From contig JAJCYH010000009.1 in the NCBI GenBank assembly GCA_029262995.1, positions 1-64,000 on the forward strand: a DNA stretch of 64,000 bases, written 5' to 3'. Source of the stretch: Saprospiraceae bacterium. Its GTDB lineage: Bacteria; Bacteroidota; Bacteroidia; Chitinophagales; Saprospiraceae. Within the stretch, counting starts at the first letter, position 1. Each line of letters opens with the position of its first letter. Positions 34,888-44,304 of the stretch are shown here, piece by piece. The position numbers were made by a program, and so were the translations under genes. The notes beneath the pieces are model-generated. The model was not told the DNA's origin. It worked only from the letters and a program-made list of their open reading frames with translations, and ran no database searches.

Positions 34888-36999
34888 ATGCAGAGAAAAG
34901 GTTTATTTTTGAGTTTATTTATCATAATGATTGGTACATTTTTATCAGCACAACCTGATAATGATGATTGTATTGGTGCAATAAATATTCCTTCTGTCAA
35001 TAATTATTGCTCTGGTGATGCAGCGTTTACAAATCAAGATGCAACTCCTGATGCTACTTTCATGGATTTTTGTTTTGTCAATTATCAAAATGGTGTTTGG
35101 TTTTCATTTACCCCGACCGAACCGGCCATAATTGTAAGGCTATTTAGTGGAGGTAGCTTTGGAACTTTGGAAGACCCTAAAATGGCCTTGTTCACTGGTA
35201 CATGTAATAACCTAACGTACATAGATTGTTCTCCAGGAAGGGCCAGATTAGAAGATGAATTCACGGTTTCAGGATTAACTATTGGACAGAGATACTATTT
35301 ATTTGTTGAGTCAGGTGTCGGTATTGAAGGTAGTTTTCGTTTGTGTATAAATGATTTTATTGCACCTCCTTCACCACAATCAGACTGTCCCGAAGGCGTT
35401 ATTCTTTGTGACAAATCACCTTTTCAAGTTGAAAGTTTAACGACAGCTGGAAATAACCCTAATGAGCTGAATGCATTCCCAAACTCTTGTCTTAGTACTG
35501 AATTTAATTCTTCATGGTATAAATGGACATGTGATCAATCAGGAACTTTAAACTTTGTCCTTACACCCAATAATTATGTTCCTGGCTTAGAATCCGATGA
35601 TATTGATTTTGCAATATTCGAATTGCCTAATGGAATAGATGATTGTGTCAATAAAACCATGCTTAGATGCATGGCTTCAGGTGCAAATGGATCAGGCGGA
35701 GTTACTGACCCTTTCTCAACCTGGCAGCAATGCAATGGACCTACTGGATTGTCATCGACTGATACAGACGTCAGTGAAAATCCTGGATGTCAATTTGGTA
35801 ACAATAATTTTGCTGACGAAATCATCATGGAAGCAGGCAAATCCTATGCTCTAGTCGTAATGAACTTCTCAAGATCTGGACTTGGATTCTCTATTGATTT
35901 TGGTGGAACTGGAACTTTCCTTGGACCAGTACCTGACTTTGACCTCTTTGCAATAGATGCTTTTGAATGTGACAAAAGAATAGAAATTACAAACTCTTCA
36001 GAATCACTTGCTGATCCAATTATTAATTATGCTTGGAATTTTGGCTTAGGAGCTGCACCTCAAATTGGTGCCGGCTCAGGACCACATACTATAATATATG
36101 AATCCTTTGGCCCTAAATCAATTGCCTTAACCGTTGAAACCGCCATGGGATGTATAGTAACAAAAATACTGGATGTAGAGGTGGCAGCCTGTTGCGCAGA
36201 TACTTCCACTTTAGATATTATTGCCTCCTCTATTGATATTTCGTGCTTCGGAGAAGATGATGGAATCATTAATGTAAACGGTATTTCCGGGGCTCCTAAC
36301 TATAATTTTAGTCTCAATGGCGGAGAGTTTATTCCCAATATCCTATATAATGGACTTGAACCCGGAACATACGACCTTACAGTCCAGGATATAAAAGGTT
36401 GTGAAGTATCTACTACAGTGATCATAGAAGAACCTATTCCTATCTTGCCAAATGCTGGAGCCGATATTACTATAAATCTTGGCTACTCTGGTCAACTAAG
36501 TGCTGTTTATTCTCCTATTAATCCAGGTGACATAATCGAATGGTCACCACCTGATGGATTAAGTTGCACAGACTGTCTGAATCCCGAGGTGATCTCTCCA
36601 GGTACAACTACTTATACTTTTACTGTTACAGATTCTAATGGTTGCTTTAAAGAGGATGTAGTTACCGTAAACACAGAAATTATTAGAGAACTCTATTTCC
36701 CAAATGTAATTACCCCAACTACCCAAGACGCAAATAGCGTTTTTACCATTGGACTGGGACCTCAAGCCGAAGCAATTGAAGAGTTATGTATCTTTGATCG
36801 TTGGGGAAATTTGATTTTTATTTGTGAAAATATTGACCCAAATGAACCTGGCATTGGATGGGACGGCCGGTTCGGCAAATGCCGTGACCTTAGTTTTTCT
36901 AATTATGTAGACCCTGGTGTTTATGTCTGGACTGCAAAGATAAGATTTATTGACGATGAAGTAATCACTTATGCAGATGACGTTACAGTTCTTAAGTAA
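34888..36999 (+). CDS. Large secreted protein with T9SS type B (gliding motility-type) C-terminal domain
   Basis: 703 residues from the ATG at 34888, which gives a signal peptide MQRKGLFLSLFIIMIG ending near SAQ. Two repeats near the N-terminus (about 25-170 and 175-345) contain NPNEL/PNSC-type and VWFSFTPTEP/WYKWTCDQS motifs with paired cysteines, resembling pre-peptidase C-terminal (PPC-like) beta-sandwiches. A PKD-like domain (about 355-445) and an SprB-like repeat (GIINVNGISGAPNYNFSLNGG, about 465-525) follow. The C-terminal 100 residues (LYFPNVITPTTQDANSVF, FDRWGNLIF, GWDGRF, YVWTAKIRFID) form the T9SS type B sorting domain. It is exported by type IX secretion to the cell surface. It overlaps lptC by 29 bp. 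Confidence 0.92.
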   Translation: MQRKGLFLSLFIIMIGTFLSAQPDNDDCIGAINIPSVNNYCSGDAAFTNQDATPDATFMDFCFVNYQNGVWFSFTPTEPAIIVRLFSGGSFGTLEDPKMALFTGTCNNLTYIDCSPGRARLEDEFTVSGLTIGQRYYLFVESGVGIEGSFRLCINDFIAPPSPQSDCPEGVILCDKSPFQVESLTTAGNNPNELNAFPNSCLSTEFNSSWYKWTCDQSGTLNFVLTPNNYVPGLESDDIDFAIFELPNGIDDCVNKTMLRCMASGANGSGGVTDPFSTWQQCNGPTGLSSTDTDVSENPGCQFGNNNFADEIIMEAGKSYALVVMNFSRSGLGFSIDFGGTGTFLGPVPDFDLFAIDAFECDKRIEITNSSESLADPIINYAWNFGLGAAPQIGAGSGPHTIIYESFGPKSIALTVETAMGCIVTKILDVEVAACCADTSTLDIIASSIDISCFGEDDGIINVNGISGAPNYNFSLNGGEFIPNILYNGLEPGTYDLTVQDIKGCEVSTTVIIEEPIPILPNAGADITINLGYSGQLSAVYSPINPGDIIEWSPPDGLSCTDCLNPEVISPGTTTYTFTVTDSNGCFKEDVVTVNTEIIRELYFPNVITPTTQDANSVFTIGLGPQAEAIEELCIFDRWGNLIFICENIDPNEPGIGWDGRFGKCRDLSFSNYVDPGVYVWTAKIRFIDDEVITYADDVTVLK

Positions 37000-37582
37000 G
37001 TATTTAAAGATAGCAATCATCCTAATGCTTGCATTCCATTTCTTAGCTTGCGCAAATGATGCAAGTGAATTAAAATCAGTACTGCCAGGCAAAGATGTCA
37101 AAGTTGAAATAGCCAAGGATGTCATTATTCTTTATAGCGATTCTGCAAAAGTAAAAGTAAGAATCACAAGTCCAACATTAAAACGATATGAACTAAGAGG
37201 AGAAAATTTTGATGAATTTCCAGATGGTCTCCTAGTAGAATTTTTAGACGACAATAAAAATGTCAAAAGCTGGCTTAAGGCTGATTACGCTGTAAGAAAA
37301 GACAAGGACAATAAAATATATGTTCAAGACAATGTCAATCTCTACAATAAAAGAAATGATCAATTGCTCACCGATGAGTTGATTTGGGACGAACAAAATG
37401 AAGAATTGTATACAAGCAAACCAGTAAAAATTGCACAACCATCTATTGGAGATACAAGCTTCGGTTTTGGATTTAGAGCAGATCAAGAATTCACAAGATT
37501 CGAAATCCAACGAAAATTTTCAGCAATTAAAAATATAGAAGAACTTACAAAATCTTTAGACAAGAAAACCAAGCCCAAATAA
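36971..37582 (+). CDS. lptC: LPS export ABC transporter periplasmic protein LptC
   Basis: 203 residues with a short N-terminal hydrophobic segment and a lipobox-like C27 (FHFLAC). The beta-jellyroll body has IILYSDSAKVKVRITSPTLKRYELRGENFDEFPDG, the LptC signature of the Bacteroidota lipoprotein type. It takes LPS from LptBFG at the inner membrane and passes it to the periplasmic bridge. The start lies 29 bp inside the 3' end of the large T9SS gene, so expression is translationally linked. An OstA-like gene, a possible part of the same pathway, lies at 54228-56141. lptB, lptF and lptG are not in the window. Confidence 0.9.
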   Translation: MQMTLQFLSKYLKIAIILMLAFHFLACANDASELKSVLPGKDVKVEIAKDVIILYSDSAKVKVRITSPTLKRYELRGENFDEFPDGLLVEFLDDNKNVKSWLKADYAVRKDKDNKIYVQDNVNLYNKRNDQLLTDELIWDEQNEELYTSKPVKIAQPSIGDTSFGFGFRADQEFTRFEIQRKFSAIKNIEELTKSLDKKTKPK

Positions 37583-37709
37583 ATTCCAATTCGTTAAAAA
37601 AATATTAAGCCCAAACGTTGGTGTAACATCTAATGCACCACATCCATCATAGCATCAAGACAGGTGAGCTTAGCAAATCGCCACATCTAATAATTCAAAC
37701 TTGAATGCT

Positions 37710-38888
37710 ATGAAATTATTCCTTTACTCCATTCTCATAATAAGCCTTATCTCAAGTTGCAAATCTGTAAACAAACTTGTAGAAAATGGCCAATACGATG
37801 AAGCCATAGTTGTAGCGACAAGAAAACTTGCCGGTAAAAAGAAAAAGAAAACAGATCATATTATTGCTTTGGAGAAAGCTTTCGCAAAAATTACGGCCAA
37901 TAATATGAATTATATTAAATCACTTGACGCAAATAATAATCCATTATTGTGGTCCAAAGTGATGGATGTCGCCTATAAAATAGAAGCTAGACAAAACAAA
38001 CTCAGGCCGTTCCTACCTTTGATAAGTAAAGATGGTTATGAAGCTAATTTTAAGTTCGTTAACACTCGTATTCTTATCAATAATACCAAAGATAATGCAG
38101 CAGCTTATCATTATAATCTAGCCAAAAAGTGGCTATCAGATGCTGAATATTTAAATGACAAAAAATTGGCACAAAAAGCTTTTTACGAATTTGAAAAATC
38201 TAATGATTTTCGTCCAGGATATAAAGATTCAAATCACCTACAGTCATTAAGCAGAGAGTTTGGCATCGTCAATGTTCTAGTCCAATTTAAACTCAATGAA
38301 TACAACGGTATTGTAGAAGAAGTACTTTGGAATGAATGGTCAAAATTAAGTAGAAAAGAGCTTGATACTTACTGGAAGAGATTTCACATGGATGAAGACT
38401 CTCTTATACAGTATGATTATATTTCATTTCTTGACCTTAAGACACTAAATGTAAGTCCTGAAAAAGAAATCATCTCTCATCATAGAGACATCAAGAAAAT
38501 TGTAGATGGTTGGGTTTACATGAAAAACAAAAATGGTGAAATACGAACTGATAGTTTAGGCAACAAACTCAAAAGAGATGTATACCGTAACATCAATGCA
38601 CGAGTAACAGAAATAGTACGTGAAAAAAAAGCTTACTTAAGTTTGAACATAACAACAATTGATACTAAAACCAACAGGACTGAAAGCAACAAGATATTAT
38701 ACTCTGAAAGCAATTTTACCGACTATGCCTTGAGATTTATTGGTGATAAAAGAGCTCTGTGCAATCATGATATTAACCGCATCAAAGATTTCACACTGCC
38801 ATTTCCAGATGACACTGAAATGATAATTACAGCAGGATTTAATATTGAAAACAAACTACTGCACCATTTGAAAAAGGCCATAACCTAA
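37710..38888 (+). CDS. Lipoprotein of unknown function, TPR-like helical
   Basis: 392 residues from the ATG at 37710. The lipobox ends in C17 (SLISSC). The sequence after it, NGQYDEAIVVATRKLAGKKKKKTDHIIALEKAF, matches the opening of TPR/tetratricopeptide-like Bacteroidota lipoproteins. A second repeat-like segment (YHYNLAKKWLSDAEYLNDKKLAQKAFYEF) lies near 135-165. The C-terminal half is beta-rich. I do not know its role. It follows lptC by 127 bp and a terminator lies downstream, so it is its own unit. Confidence 0.8.
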   Translation: MKLFLYSILIISLISSCKSVNKLVENGQYDEAIVVATRKLAGKKKKKTDHIIALEKAFAKITANNMNYIKSLDANNNPLLWSKVMDVAYKIEARQNKLRPFLPLISKDGYEANFKFVNTRILINNTKDNAAAYHYNLAKKWLSDAEYLNDKKLAQKAFYEFEKSNDFRPGYKDSNHLQSLSREFGIVNVLVQFKLNEYNGIVEEVLWNEWSKLSRKELDTYWKRFHMDEDSLIQYDYISFLDLKTLNVSPEKEIISHHRDIKKIVDGWVYMKNKNGEIRTDSLGNKLKRDVYRNINARVTEIVREKKAYLSLNITTIDTKTNRTESNKILYSESNFTDYALRFIGDKRALCNHDINRIKDFTLPFPDDTEMIITAGFNIENKLLHHLKKAIT

Positions 38889-38894
38889 AACCAA

Positions 38895-38927
38895 AGCTCC
38901 CTTGTCAAATGTATAAGGGCGCTATTT
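38895..38927 (+). terminator. Likely terminator of the 37710-38888 lipoprotein gene
   Basis: AGC-T-CCCTT (38895-38903) pairs with AAGGG-C-GCT (38915-38923), with one T/C mismatch and an 11-nt loop. ATTTTC follows. The short T-run makes the call moderate. Confidence 0.55.
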
Positions 38928-38955
38928 TCATTATATCTATCTTAGCGATTAAAAA

Positions 38956-39672
38956 ATGAAATTTATTTGGCTCTTAATTCTAACATTTTTTGCTTGTAAT
39001 TCAAGTCAAGAAAAGGCTTCAAATGAAAAAACCCAGACCAATTCAGATCATTATCAAGTAGCATTCCTGATTATGGATGGCGTTTATAACACCGAATTAA
39101 CTGCTCCTTATGATATTTTTCAACATACCATTTTCAGAGAAGGTATTAAACCTATGGACGTATTTACTATCGCCCAAAATATGGATATTGTTACCAGCTT
39201 CGAAGGACTTCGAATTTTACCAGATTACAGCTTTCAAAAACCACATCCACCTATTGATATTTTAGTTGTGCCCAGTGCAGAACATCACCTTGATACGGAT
39301 CTACTAAATGACAAAATGATTAATTGGGTAAAGGAAGTTTCTGAGCAAGCCTTGTTTGTTACCTCTCATTGTGATGGAGCATTTGTTTTAGCAAAAGCTG
39401 GATTGCTTGACAACTATGCCTCTACAACCTTTCCGTCAGATATCGATACATATAAAGAAATGTTTCCTCAATTGAATGTGCTTGACAGTGTACTCTTTGT
39501 TCATGATCATAAGTTCATTACTTCGGTTGGAGGTGCTAAATCTTTTGAAGCTGCCTTATACCTGTGTCAACACTTATATGGTAAAGAGATAGCCAAATCT
39601 TTGGCTGGAGGTCTTGTAATAGATTGGGATCTTGATAAACTAAAGTATCATGTAGTTCAAGAAGACAAGTAA
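38956..39672 (+). CDS. Lipoprotein DJ-1/PfpI-family protein
   Basis: 238 residues. The lipobox is FFAC (C14), so the protein is predicted to be lipid-anchored and periplasmic. The DJ-1/PfpI core runs from about 33 to 225. The nucleophile-elbow cysteine is C139 in VTSHCDGAFVLAKAGLLD, and the acidic residue is E47 in NTELTAPYDIF. These match the DJ-1 branch that occurs as the N-terminal domain of AraC-type (GlxA-like) regulators, but no helix-turn-helix follows. A periplasmic, HTH-free version is unusual. Catalytic activity is possible but unproven. It abuts the convergent LolA-like gene with no gap. Confidence 0.85.
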   Translation: MKFIWLLILTFFACNSSQEKASNEKTQTNSDHYQVAFLIMDGVYNTELTAPYDIFQHTIFREGIKPMDVFTIAQNMDIVTSFEGLRILPDYSFQKPHPPIDILVVPSAEHHLDTDLLNDKMINWVKEVSEQALFVTSHCDGAFVLAKAGLLDNYASTTFPSDIDTYKEMFPQLNVLDSVLFVHDHKFITSVGGAKSFEAALYLCQHLYGKEIAKSLAGGLVIDWDLDKLKYHVVQEDK

Positions 39673-40341
39673 TTAAAAACGGAGGTCTTCCACAATCACT
39701 CCTGGATAATCCTTTGGATTAAATCCAAATGAACTTGGAGGAATCATTACATTTTTCTTATGATCAAAAAGATTCATCGTAAACCTGCTACCATCTTTAG
39801 AAAATAACTTGAATTGTTTGACTTTATTCCCTTGATCAATAATGGTCAGTCTAATTTTCGAGTACTCAGATTGCCTATTAAGTGACTTGCATTCTATTAA
39901 TGTGACAGCTTTACCCTCCTCATATGTCTTTTGGCTAATTGCAAATACATAATCTTTTGATTTATATAAATTGAATACCTTATTCGGTGACATATACTCA
40001 CCTTCCTCACCAAAATCCGCATCATTAATCTGTACCTCATTTTTATCTTTAAGATAAAGCCACACCGTTAAATCATCTGAAATTATAAGTTTGTCATCAA
40101 TGTCCAATTCAAATTTATCACCAACTTGCAATAATTTACCCTTTTGCTTTTGAGGTGCTTCACCAGGAAATTCTACTACGATCCCAAACTCTATAAGGTG
40201 GCTATTATAGGAGTCATAATCGGATTGTATCGCCTCAAGAATTACCAAAGCTTCCTTGTCAGAAGTTTCAATTGCAGTATCCTGAGATTGTGCTAGCAAT
40301 ACCAGGGGCACAAACTGTAATAAGTAGAAAAGTATCTTCAT
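39673..40341 (-). CDS. LolA-like outer membrane lipoprotein carrier
   Basis: 222 residues with a signal peptide (MKILFYLLQFVPLVLLAQ). The half-barrel fold of the LolA family is suggested by GIVVEFPGEAPQKQKGKLLQVGDKFELDIDDKLIISDD, followed by WLYLKDKNEVQINDAD and YEEGKAVTLIECKS. It probably carries lipoproteins or another hydrophobic cargo through the periplasm. Bacteroidota often have more than one LolA-like protein, so the cargo is uncertain. The gene abuts the DJ-1-like lipoprotein gene on the other strand. Confidence 0.83.
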   Translation of the reverse strand: MKILFYLLQFVPLVLLAQSQDTAIETSDKEALVILEAIQSDYDSYNSHLIEFGIVVEFPGEAPQKQKGKLLQVGDKFELDIDDKLIISDDLTVWLYLKDKNEVQINDADFGEEGEYMSPNKVFNLYKSKDYVFAISQKTYEEGKAVTLIECKSLNRQSEYSKIRLTIIDQGNKVKQFKLFSKDGSRFTMNLFDHKKNVMIPPSSFGFNPKDYPGVIVEDLRF

Positions 40342-40413
40342 GACTCTATGACGTTAAGTGTATACAAAAGTATATTTTGAAACTATTAAAAACCTTTAAA
40401 GTCATGTTAAAGA

Positions 40414-40899
40414 CTAATGTTTTCTCAGAAGAAATTCAGCATGGGTTGGAAAACTTGCTGACCCAAAGTGACTGTAACAACCACCAGATAACAGAAATGG
40501 ATTGGCATACTTGATGTAATCTTCTAACATTTTCCCAAAGTGATCAAAATTGATGTTCCTAGAACTTCGCTTTGGAAAATATACAATATGCTGTATGCTC
40601 CCATCAGCATTCCAGAAAATATTAACCCAAATTTTTACACCTCTAATATCAAAATTATTATTGTTTGAAAAACTTTCAATGTCATTTAATACCTCTAACC
40701 AATGCATATATGCAGTATCCATTGACTGTCCTGAGATTTGAAACAAAGCTAAATCACAATCAGAAACCAACTCTTCGTATTTTTTACCATATTCACCAAC
40801 CGTAAATACAGTTGGCATGGTATCCAGCTCTACATCATGAAAAGCCATTACATGAGAACATTGATAAAAGAGGATAATTAAGAAAATTAATTTTTGCAT
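40414..40899 (-). CDS. Secreted protein of unknown function, TonB C-terminal-like end
   Basis: 161 residues with a signal peptide ending near MAF (residue 20). The mature part is acidic at first. The C-terminal half contains IWVNIFWNADGSIQHIVYFPKRSSRN. The V-x-I-x-x-N-x-x-G-x-I pattern there resembles the small TonB-C-like proteins of Bacteroidota. Cysteines at about 48 and 142 may form a disulfide. Function unknown. The gene lies 72 bp upstream of the LolA-like gene on the same strand, so the two may be co-transcribed. Confidence 0.65.
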   Translation of the reverse strand: MQKLIFLIILFYQCSHVMAFHDVELDTMPTVFTVGEYGKKYEELVSDCDLALFQISGQSMDTAYMHWLEVLNDIESFSNNNNFDIRGVKIWVNIFWNADGSIQHIVYFPKRSSRNINFDHFGKMLEDYIKYANPFLLSGGCYSHFGSASFPTHAEFLLRKH

Positions 40900-41042
40900 A
40901 AGACAATCTTATTGAAATAGCACGAAAACAGTGGTCTTTGCTTTTGGCTAGTTTGTACAAAAAAAAGGCAATGTTTAATCAAATGCTATTTATTTAGCAT
41001 ATATTTTGCACTAATTATCAAGAGTTTCAAAAAAATATAGAA

Positions 41043-41585
41043 ATGATTATAGATCTCATCGCTGGTATTCTAATCTCCTTTGGATTATATCAAGGTTTTA
41101 CAAGCGGATTAATAAAAACTGTGTTTGCAACTATTTCTATTATAGTAGCCATCGTTGGAGCTTTAAAACTTTCACCAATTCTGATCAAATTCTTACAGAA
41201 TAACATTGACTTTAACCCAGCAGTCCTATTCGTGTTAGGGTTTGTTGTTACTTTTATATTGATCATAATAACGATCCGCTATATCGGAAACAAACTTGAA
41301 AGACTTTTTGAAAAATTAAATATCAATGCAATAAACAAACTGGCAGGAGCAATTTTACTTGGCTTATTCTATGCAATACTATTAAGTTATTCGATTCATT
41401 TTATGAATTCCATGTCCTTGATTTCTGATAATCAAAAAAGTAAATCATTTACTTATCCTGTTCTAAAACCTTTACCTGCAGCTACGCAAAATGTTGGAAG
41501 ACAATTAAAACCGGTATTTAGTGAATTCTGGGATGTATTTATTAATACCCTTGATGAAATAAAATTAAGAGCAGAGAAGAAATAA
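41043..41585 (+). CDS. CvpA-family inner membrane protein
   Basis: 180 residues with four hydrophobic helices in the first 120. The start MIIDLIAGILISFGLYQGFTSGLIKTVF and the later NAINKLAGAILLGLFYAILL fit the CvpA (colicin V production) family, small membrane proteins of uncertain role that in some bacteria affect bile or acid resistance. A polar C-terminal tail follows. It is convergent with ftsK, with an 11-bp gap. Confidence 0.86.
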   Translation: MIIDLIAGILISFGLYQGFTSGLIKTVFATISIIVAIVGALKLSPILIKFLQNNIDFNPAVLFVLGFVVTFILIIITIRYIGNKLERLFEKLNINAINKLAGAILLGLFYAILLSYSIHFMNSMSLISDNQKSKSFTYPVLKPLPAATQNVGRQLKPVFSEFWDVFINTLDEIKLRAEKK

Positions 41586-41595
41586 TACAAATAGA

Positions 41596-44118
41596 TTATT
41601 TGCCTCTGATATGATCGATGTAATGCATCAATTCTATTTCTGTTGTGAATAAGACCTCTCTTGGCTTACTACCATTGGATTCACCAACAATACCTAATGC
41701 TTCCATTTGATCCATAATCCTTCCAGCCCTGTTGTACCCTAGTTGTATTTTTCGCTGAATCATCGATGTCGATCCATGCTGCATTGAAACCACCAATCTA
41801 GCAGCTTCTTCAAACATAGGATCAAGATCTGACCATTTTAGATTACTGTCTCCCATTTCTCCATTTTCATCTGCAACATCAGGTAGGTGAAACGGCTCAA
41901 CAAATCCTTTTTGCTCACTGATATGATTGATCGCTGCTTCAACTTCAGGTGTATCTACAAATGCACACTGAAGTCTCACGATATCACTTCCTACAGACAA
42001 CAACATATCACCTTTTCCTATTAACTGCTCGGCTCCCTTAGAGTCTAGGATAGTCCTTGAATCAATTTGTGAAGTCACCTTGTATGCAATTCTAGCTGGG
42101 AAATTTGCCTTGATCATTCCTGTGATAATTTTCACAGATGGTCTTTGCGTAGCAATAATTAAGTGAATGCCTATCGCTCGTGCCAATTGTGCCAACCTTG
42201 CAATAGGTAATTCTATTTCTTTACCTGCGGTCATAATCAAGTCAGCAAACTCATCTATTACCAATACAATAAATGGTAGGAACCTGTGTCCATCTTTAGG
42301 ACTAATCTTACGGTTTACAAACTTTTCGTTGTATTCTTTAATATTTCTAGCCCTTGCTTTTTTCAGCAAATCATAACGATCATCCATCTCAACAGTTAAT
42401 GATATCAAGGTTTTGATCGCCTTTTTAGTATCTGTAATTATCGTTTCTTCCTCATTTGGCAAAAAGCCTAAAAAATGTTTGTCAAGATAACTATATGGAA
42501 ACAACTCGACTTTTTTCGGGTCAATCATTACCAATTTAACCTGAGAAGGGTGCTTTTTATATAGAATCGACATCAATATAGTATTGATACCAACCGACTT
42601 TCCTTGTCCAGTTGCACCTGCTATCAAAAGGTGTGGCATTTTGGCCAGATCTGCTACAAAAACTTCATTTGAAATCGTTTTACCCAATACTATAGGTAAA
42701 TCCATTTTCGCCTGTTGAAATTTTTCAGACATTACAACTTCCTTAAAAGAAACTATTTGCTTGCTTTTGTTTGGTACTTCAATACCTACCGTTCCTTTTC
42801 CTGGAATAGGCGCAATGATCCTGATGCCAAGAGCACTCAAACTAAGTGCAATATCATCTTCGAGTTTTTTAATCGATGAAATTTTAACCCCTGGAGCTGG
42901 AACGATTTCATATAATGTCACGGTAGGTCCAATCGTAGCTCTAATTTTATTGATCTTAATATTATAATTAAGAAGAGTCTTGATAATCTGATTCTTATTT
43001 TCTTCTAATTCTTCTCTGTTAATTGAAGGCTTCTGATCTGCATAATCTTCCAGATGTTCAAATCCAGGAGTTGTATATCTAGATAATTCCTTAACCGGGT
43101 CATAGGGCTCAAAATCATCGATATTATTTTCTTCGACATATAGCTTGTCACTATCCATATCCGGTCCTATGGTCCTTTTAGGTACAATAGGACTAGGAAC
43201 ACTTGGTTGCGCTACAATTTCCTCCAATTCAAGTTCCAATTCTGGTTCATCATTATCGCTTTTCTTTGAAGCTTTAGATTTAGATGACGACTTTGAAGAA
43301 CCATCACTGTCAAAAGAATCGGGAAGTCCAAAATCAAGTGAATGAAAATCCTCTAGACTTCCCTCTTCTTCAAAGTCCGCTTTTGGGCTGGCCCCATTTA
43401 TATCATCAAATAATTTTTTCCTTTTCTTTCCTTTTTCTTTTGTTAATGTCTCCGCTTTGCTTGCAAAAAACTCAGTTATACCAGAAACAAAATCCAATTT
43501 CGGTAAAGAATAGTTACCCATATCAGTAGCTACTCTCAATGCCTCAAATTGCATCATAGGATTGATGATCCAAACAAAAGATGCCATAATTAGGAGCAGC
43601 ATTAATAGTACTACCCCAATCTGACCTAAAAAACTTGCTAAATAAGAATACATAGAATATCCCATCAATCCTCCCCAACTGAATTCAGAACTTCTGAATA
43701 GAAATTCTAAAATGAGAGATAAAAAGCCCATAATTAAGATGCTTTTTACCATTTGATGAAAAAATACAGAAAATCCAGATTTTGTTACCAAACATAATCC
43801 CAATCTTACCAAAAGAAAGATTACAACAAATGAGCTTAATCCATATCCCCAATAGAAAAACAAATGCGATGTATATGCTCCCAATCGGCCTAACCAGTTC
43901 TCTACAGAGACAGAACCATCAAATAATAAATTAGAGGATAGCCTTAAAACCTTGTCCTGGTCCGCTTGCCACGTAAATAAATAGGACACAAATGCTATCG
44001 CAAAATATGCAGCCATGAAAAAACATAGTATGCCTAAAATTTTTGCGATGCGTTCATCGTTGAAATTTAATTGTGAACGAGCTACCTTCTTGTTAGCTTT
44101 TGCTCTCTTCTTTGCCAT
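41596..44118 (-). CDS. ftsK: DNA translocase FtsK
   Basis: 840 residues. The N-terminal part has four membrane helices (about 30-190). A low-complexity acidic/Ser-rich linker (about 225-320) follows, then the FtsK alpha, beta and gamma domains. Walker A is GATGQGKSVG near residue 500, Walker B is FIVLVIDEFADLIM, and RPSVKIITGMIKANFPARIA is the arginine-finger region. The C-terminal gamma winged helix ends in QIMDQME-type GRIMDQMEALGIVG. FtsK sorts chromosome termini at the division septum and activates XerCD at dif. The linker is shorter than in E. coli. The gene is monocistronic and starts 186 bp from the divergent saccharopine dehydrogenase-like gene. Confidence 0.97.
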   Translation of the reverse strand: MAKKRAKANKKVARSQLNFNDERIAKILGILCFFMAAYFAIAFVSYLFTWQADQDKVLRLSSNLLFDGSVSVENWLGRLGAYTSHLFFYWGYGLSSFVVIFLLVRLGLCLVTKSGFSVFFHQMVKSILIMGFLSLILEFLFRSSEFSWGGLMGYSMYSYLASFLGQIGVVLLMLLLIMASFVWIINPMMQFEALRVATDMGNYSLPKLDFVSGITEFFASKAETLTKEKGKKRKKLFDDINGASPKADFEEEGSLEDFHSLDFGLPDSFDSDGSSKSSSKSKASKKSDNDEPELELELEEIVAQPSVPSPIVPKRTIGPDMDSDKLYVEENNIDDFEPYDPVKELSRYTTPGFEHLEDYADQKPSINREELEENKNQIIKTLLNYNIKINKIRATIGPTVTLYEIVPAPGVKISSIKKLEDDIALSLSALGIRIIAPIPGKGTVGIEVPNKSKQIVSFKEVVMSEKFQQAKMDLPIVLGKTISNEVFVADLAKMPHLLIAGATGQGKSVGINTILMSILYKKHPSQVKLVMIDPKKVELFPYSYLDKHFLGFLPNEEETIITDTKKAIKTLISLTVEMDDRYDLLKKARARNIKEYNEKFVNRKISPKDGHRFLPFIVLVIDEFADLIMTAGKEIELPIARLAQLARAIGIHLIIATQRPSVKIITGMIKANFPARIAYKVTSQIDSRTILDSKGAEQLIGKGDMLLSVGSDIVRLQCAFVDTPEVEAAINHISEQKGFVEPFHLPDVADENGEMGDSNLKWSDLDPMFEEAARLVVSMQHGSTSMIQRKIQLGYNRAGRIMDQMEALGIVGESNGSKPREVLFTTEIELMHYIDHIRGK

Positions 44119-44257
44119 CGGGAATTCGGTATTGAGATTAACAATTTACATGGCGAAGATAGACGTATATTTCATATTAAAAAAATTTATCAATTATTTT
44201 TTACTGTTAATCTGTTATTTATACATTATAAAATATCATAATATATAAAATTCATTT

Positions 44258-44287
44258 TTGGTAGCCTTAACTATTCATTTAATTTTG
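44258..44287 (+). promoter_or_regulatory. Good Bacteroidota-type promoter for the saccharopine dehydrogenase-like gene
   Basis: TTG at 44258-44260 and TAATTTTG at 44280-44287 are exact matches to the -33 and TAnnTTTG -7 boxes, with 19 bp between them. Transcription would start near 44294, so the leader is only about 11 nt. Confidence 0.7.
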
Positions 44288-44304
44288 CGCAAACAATAAT
44301 TTGT

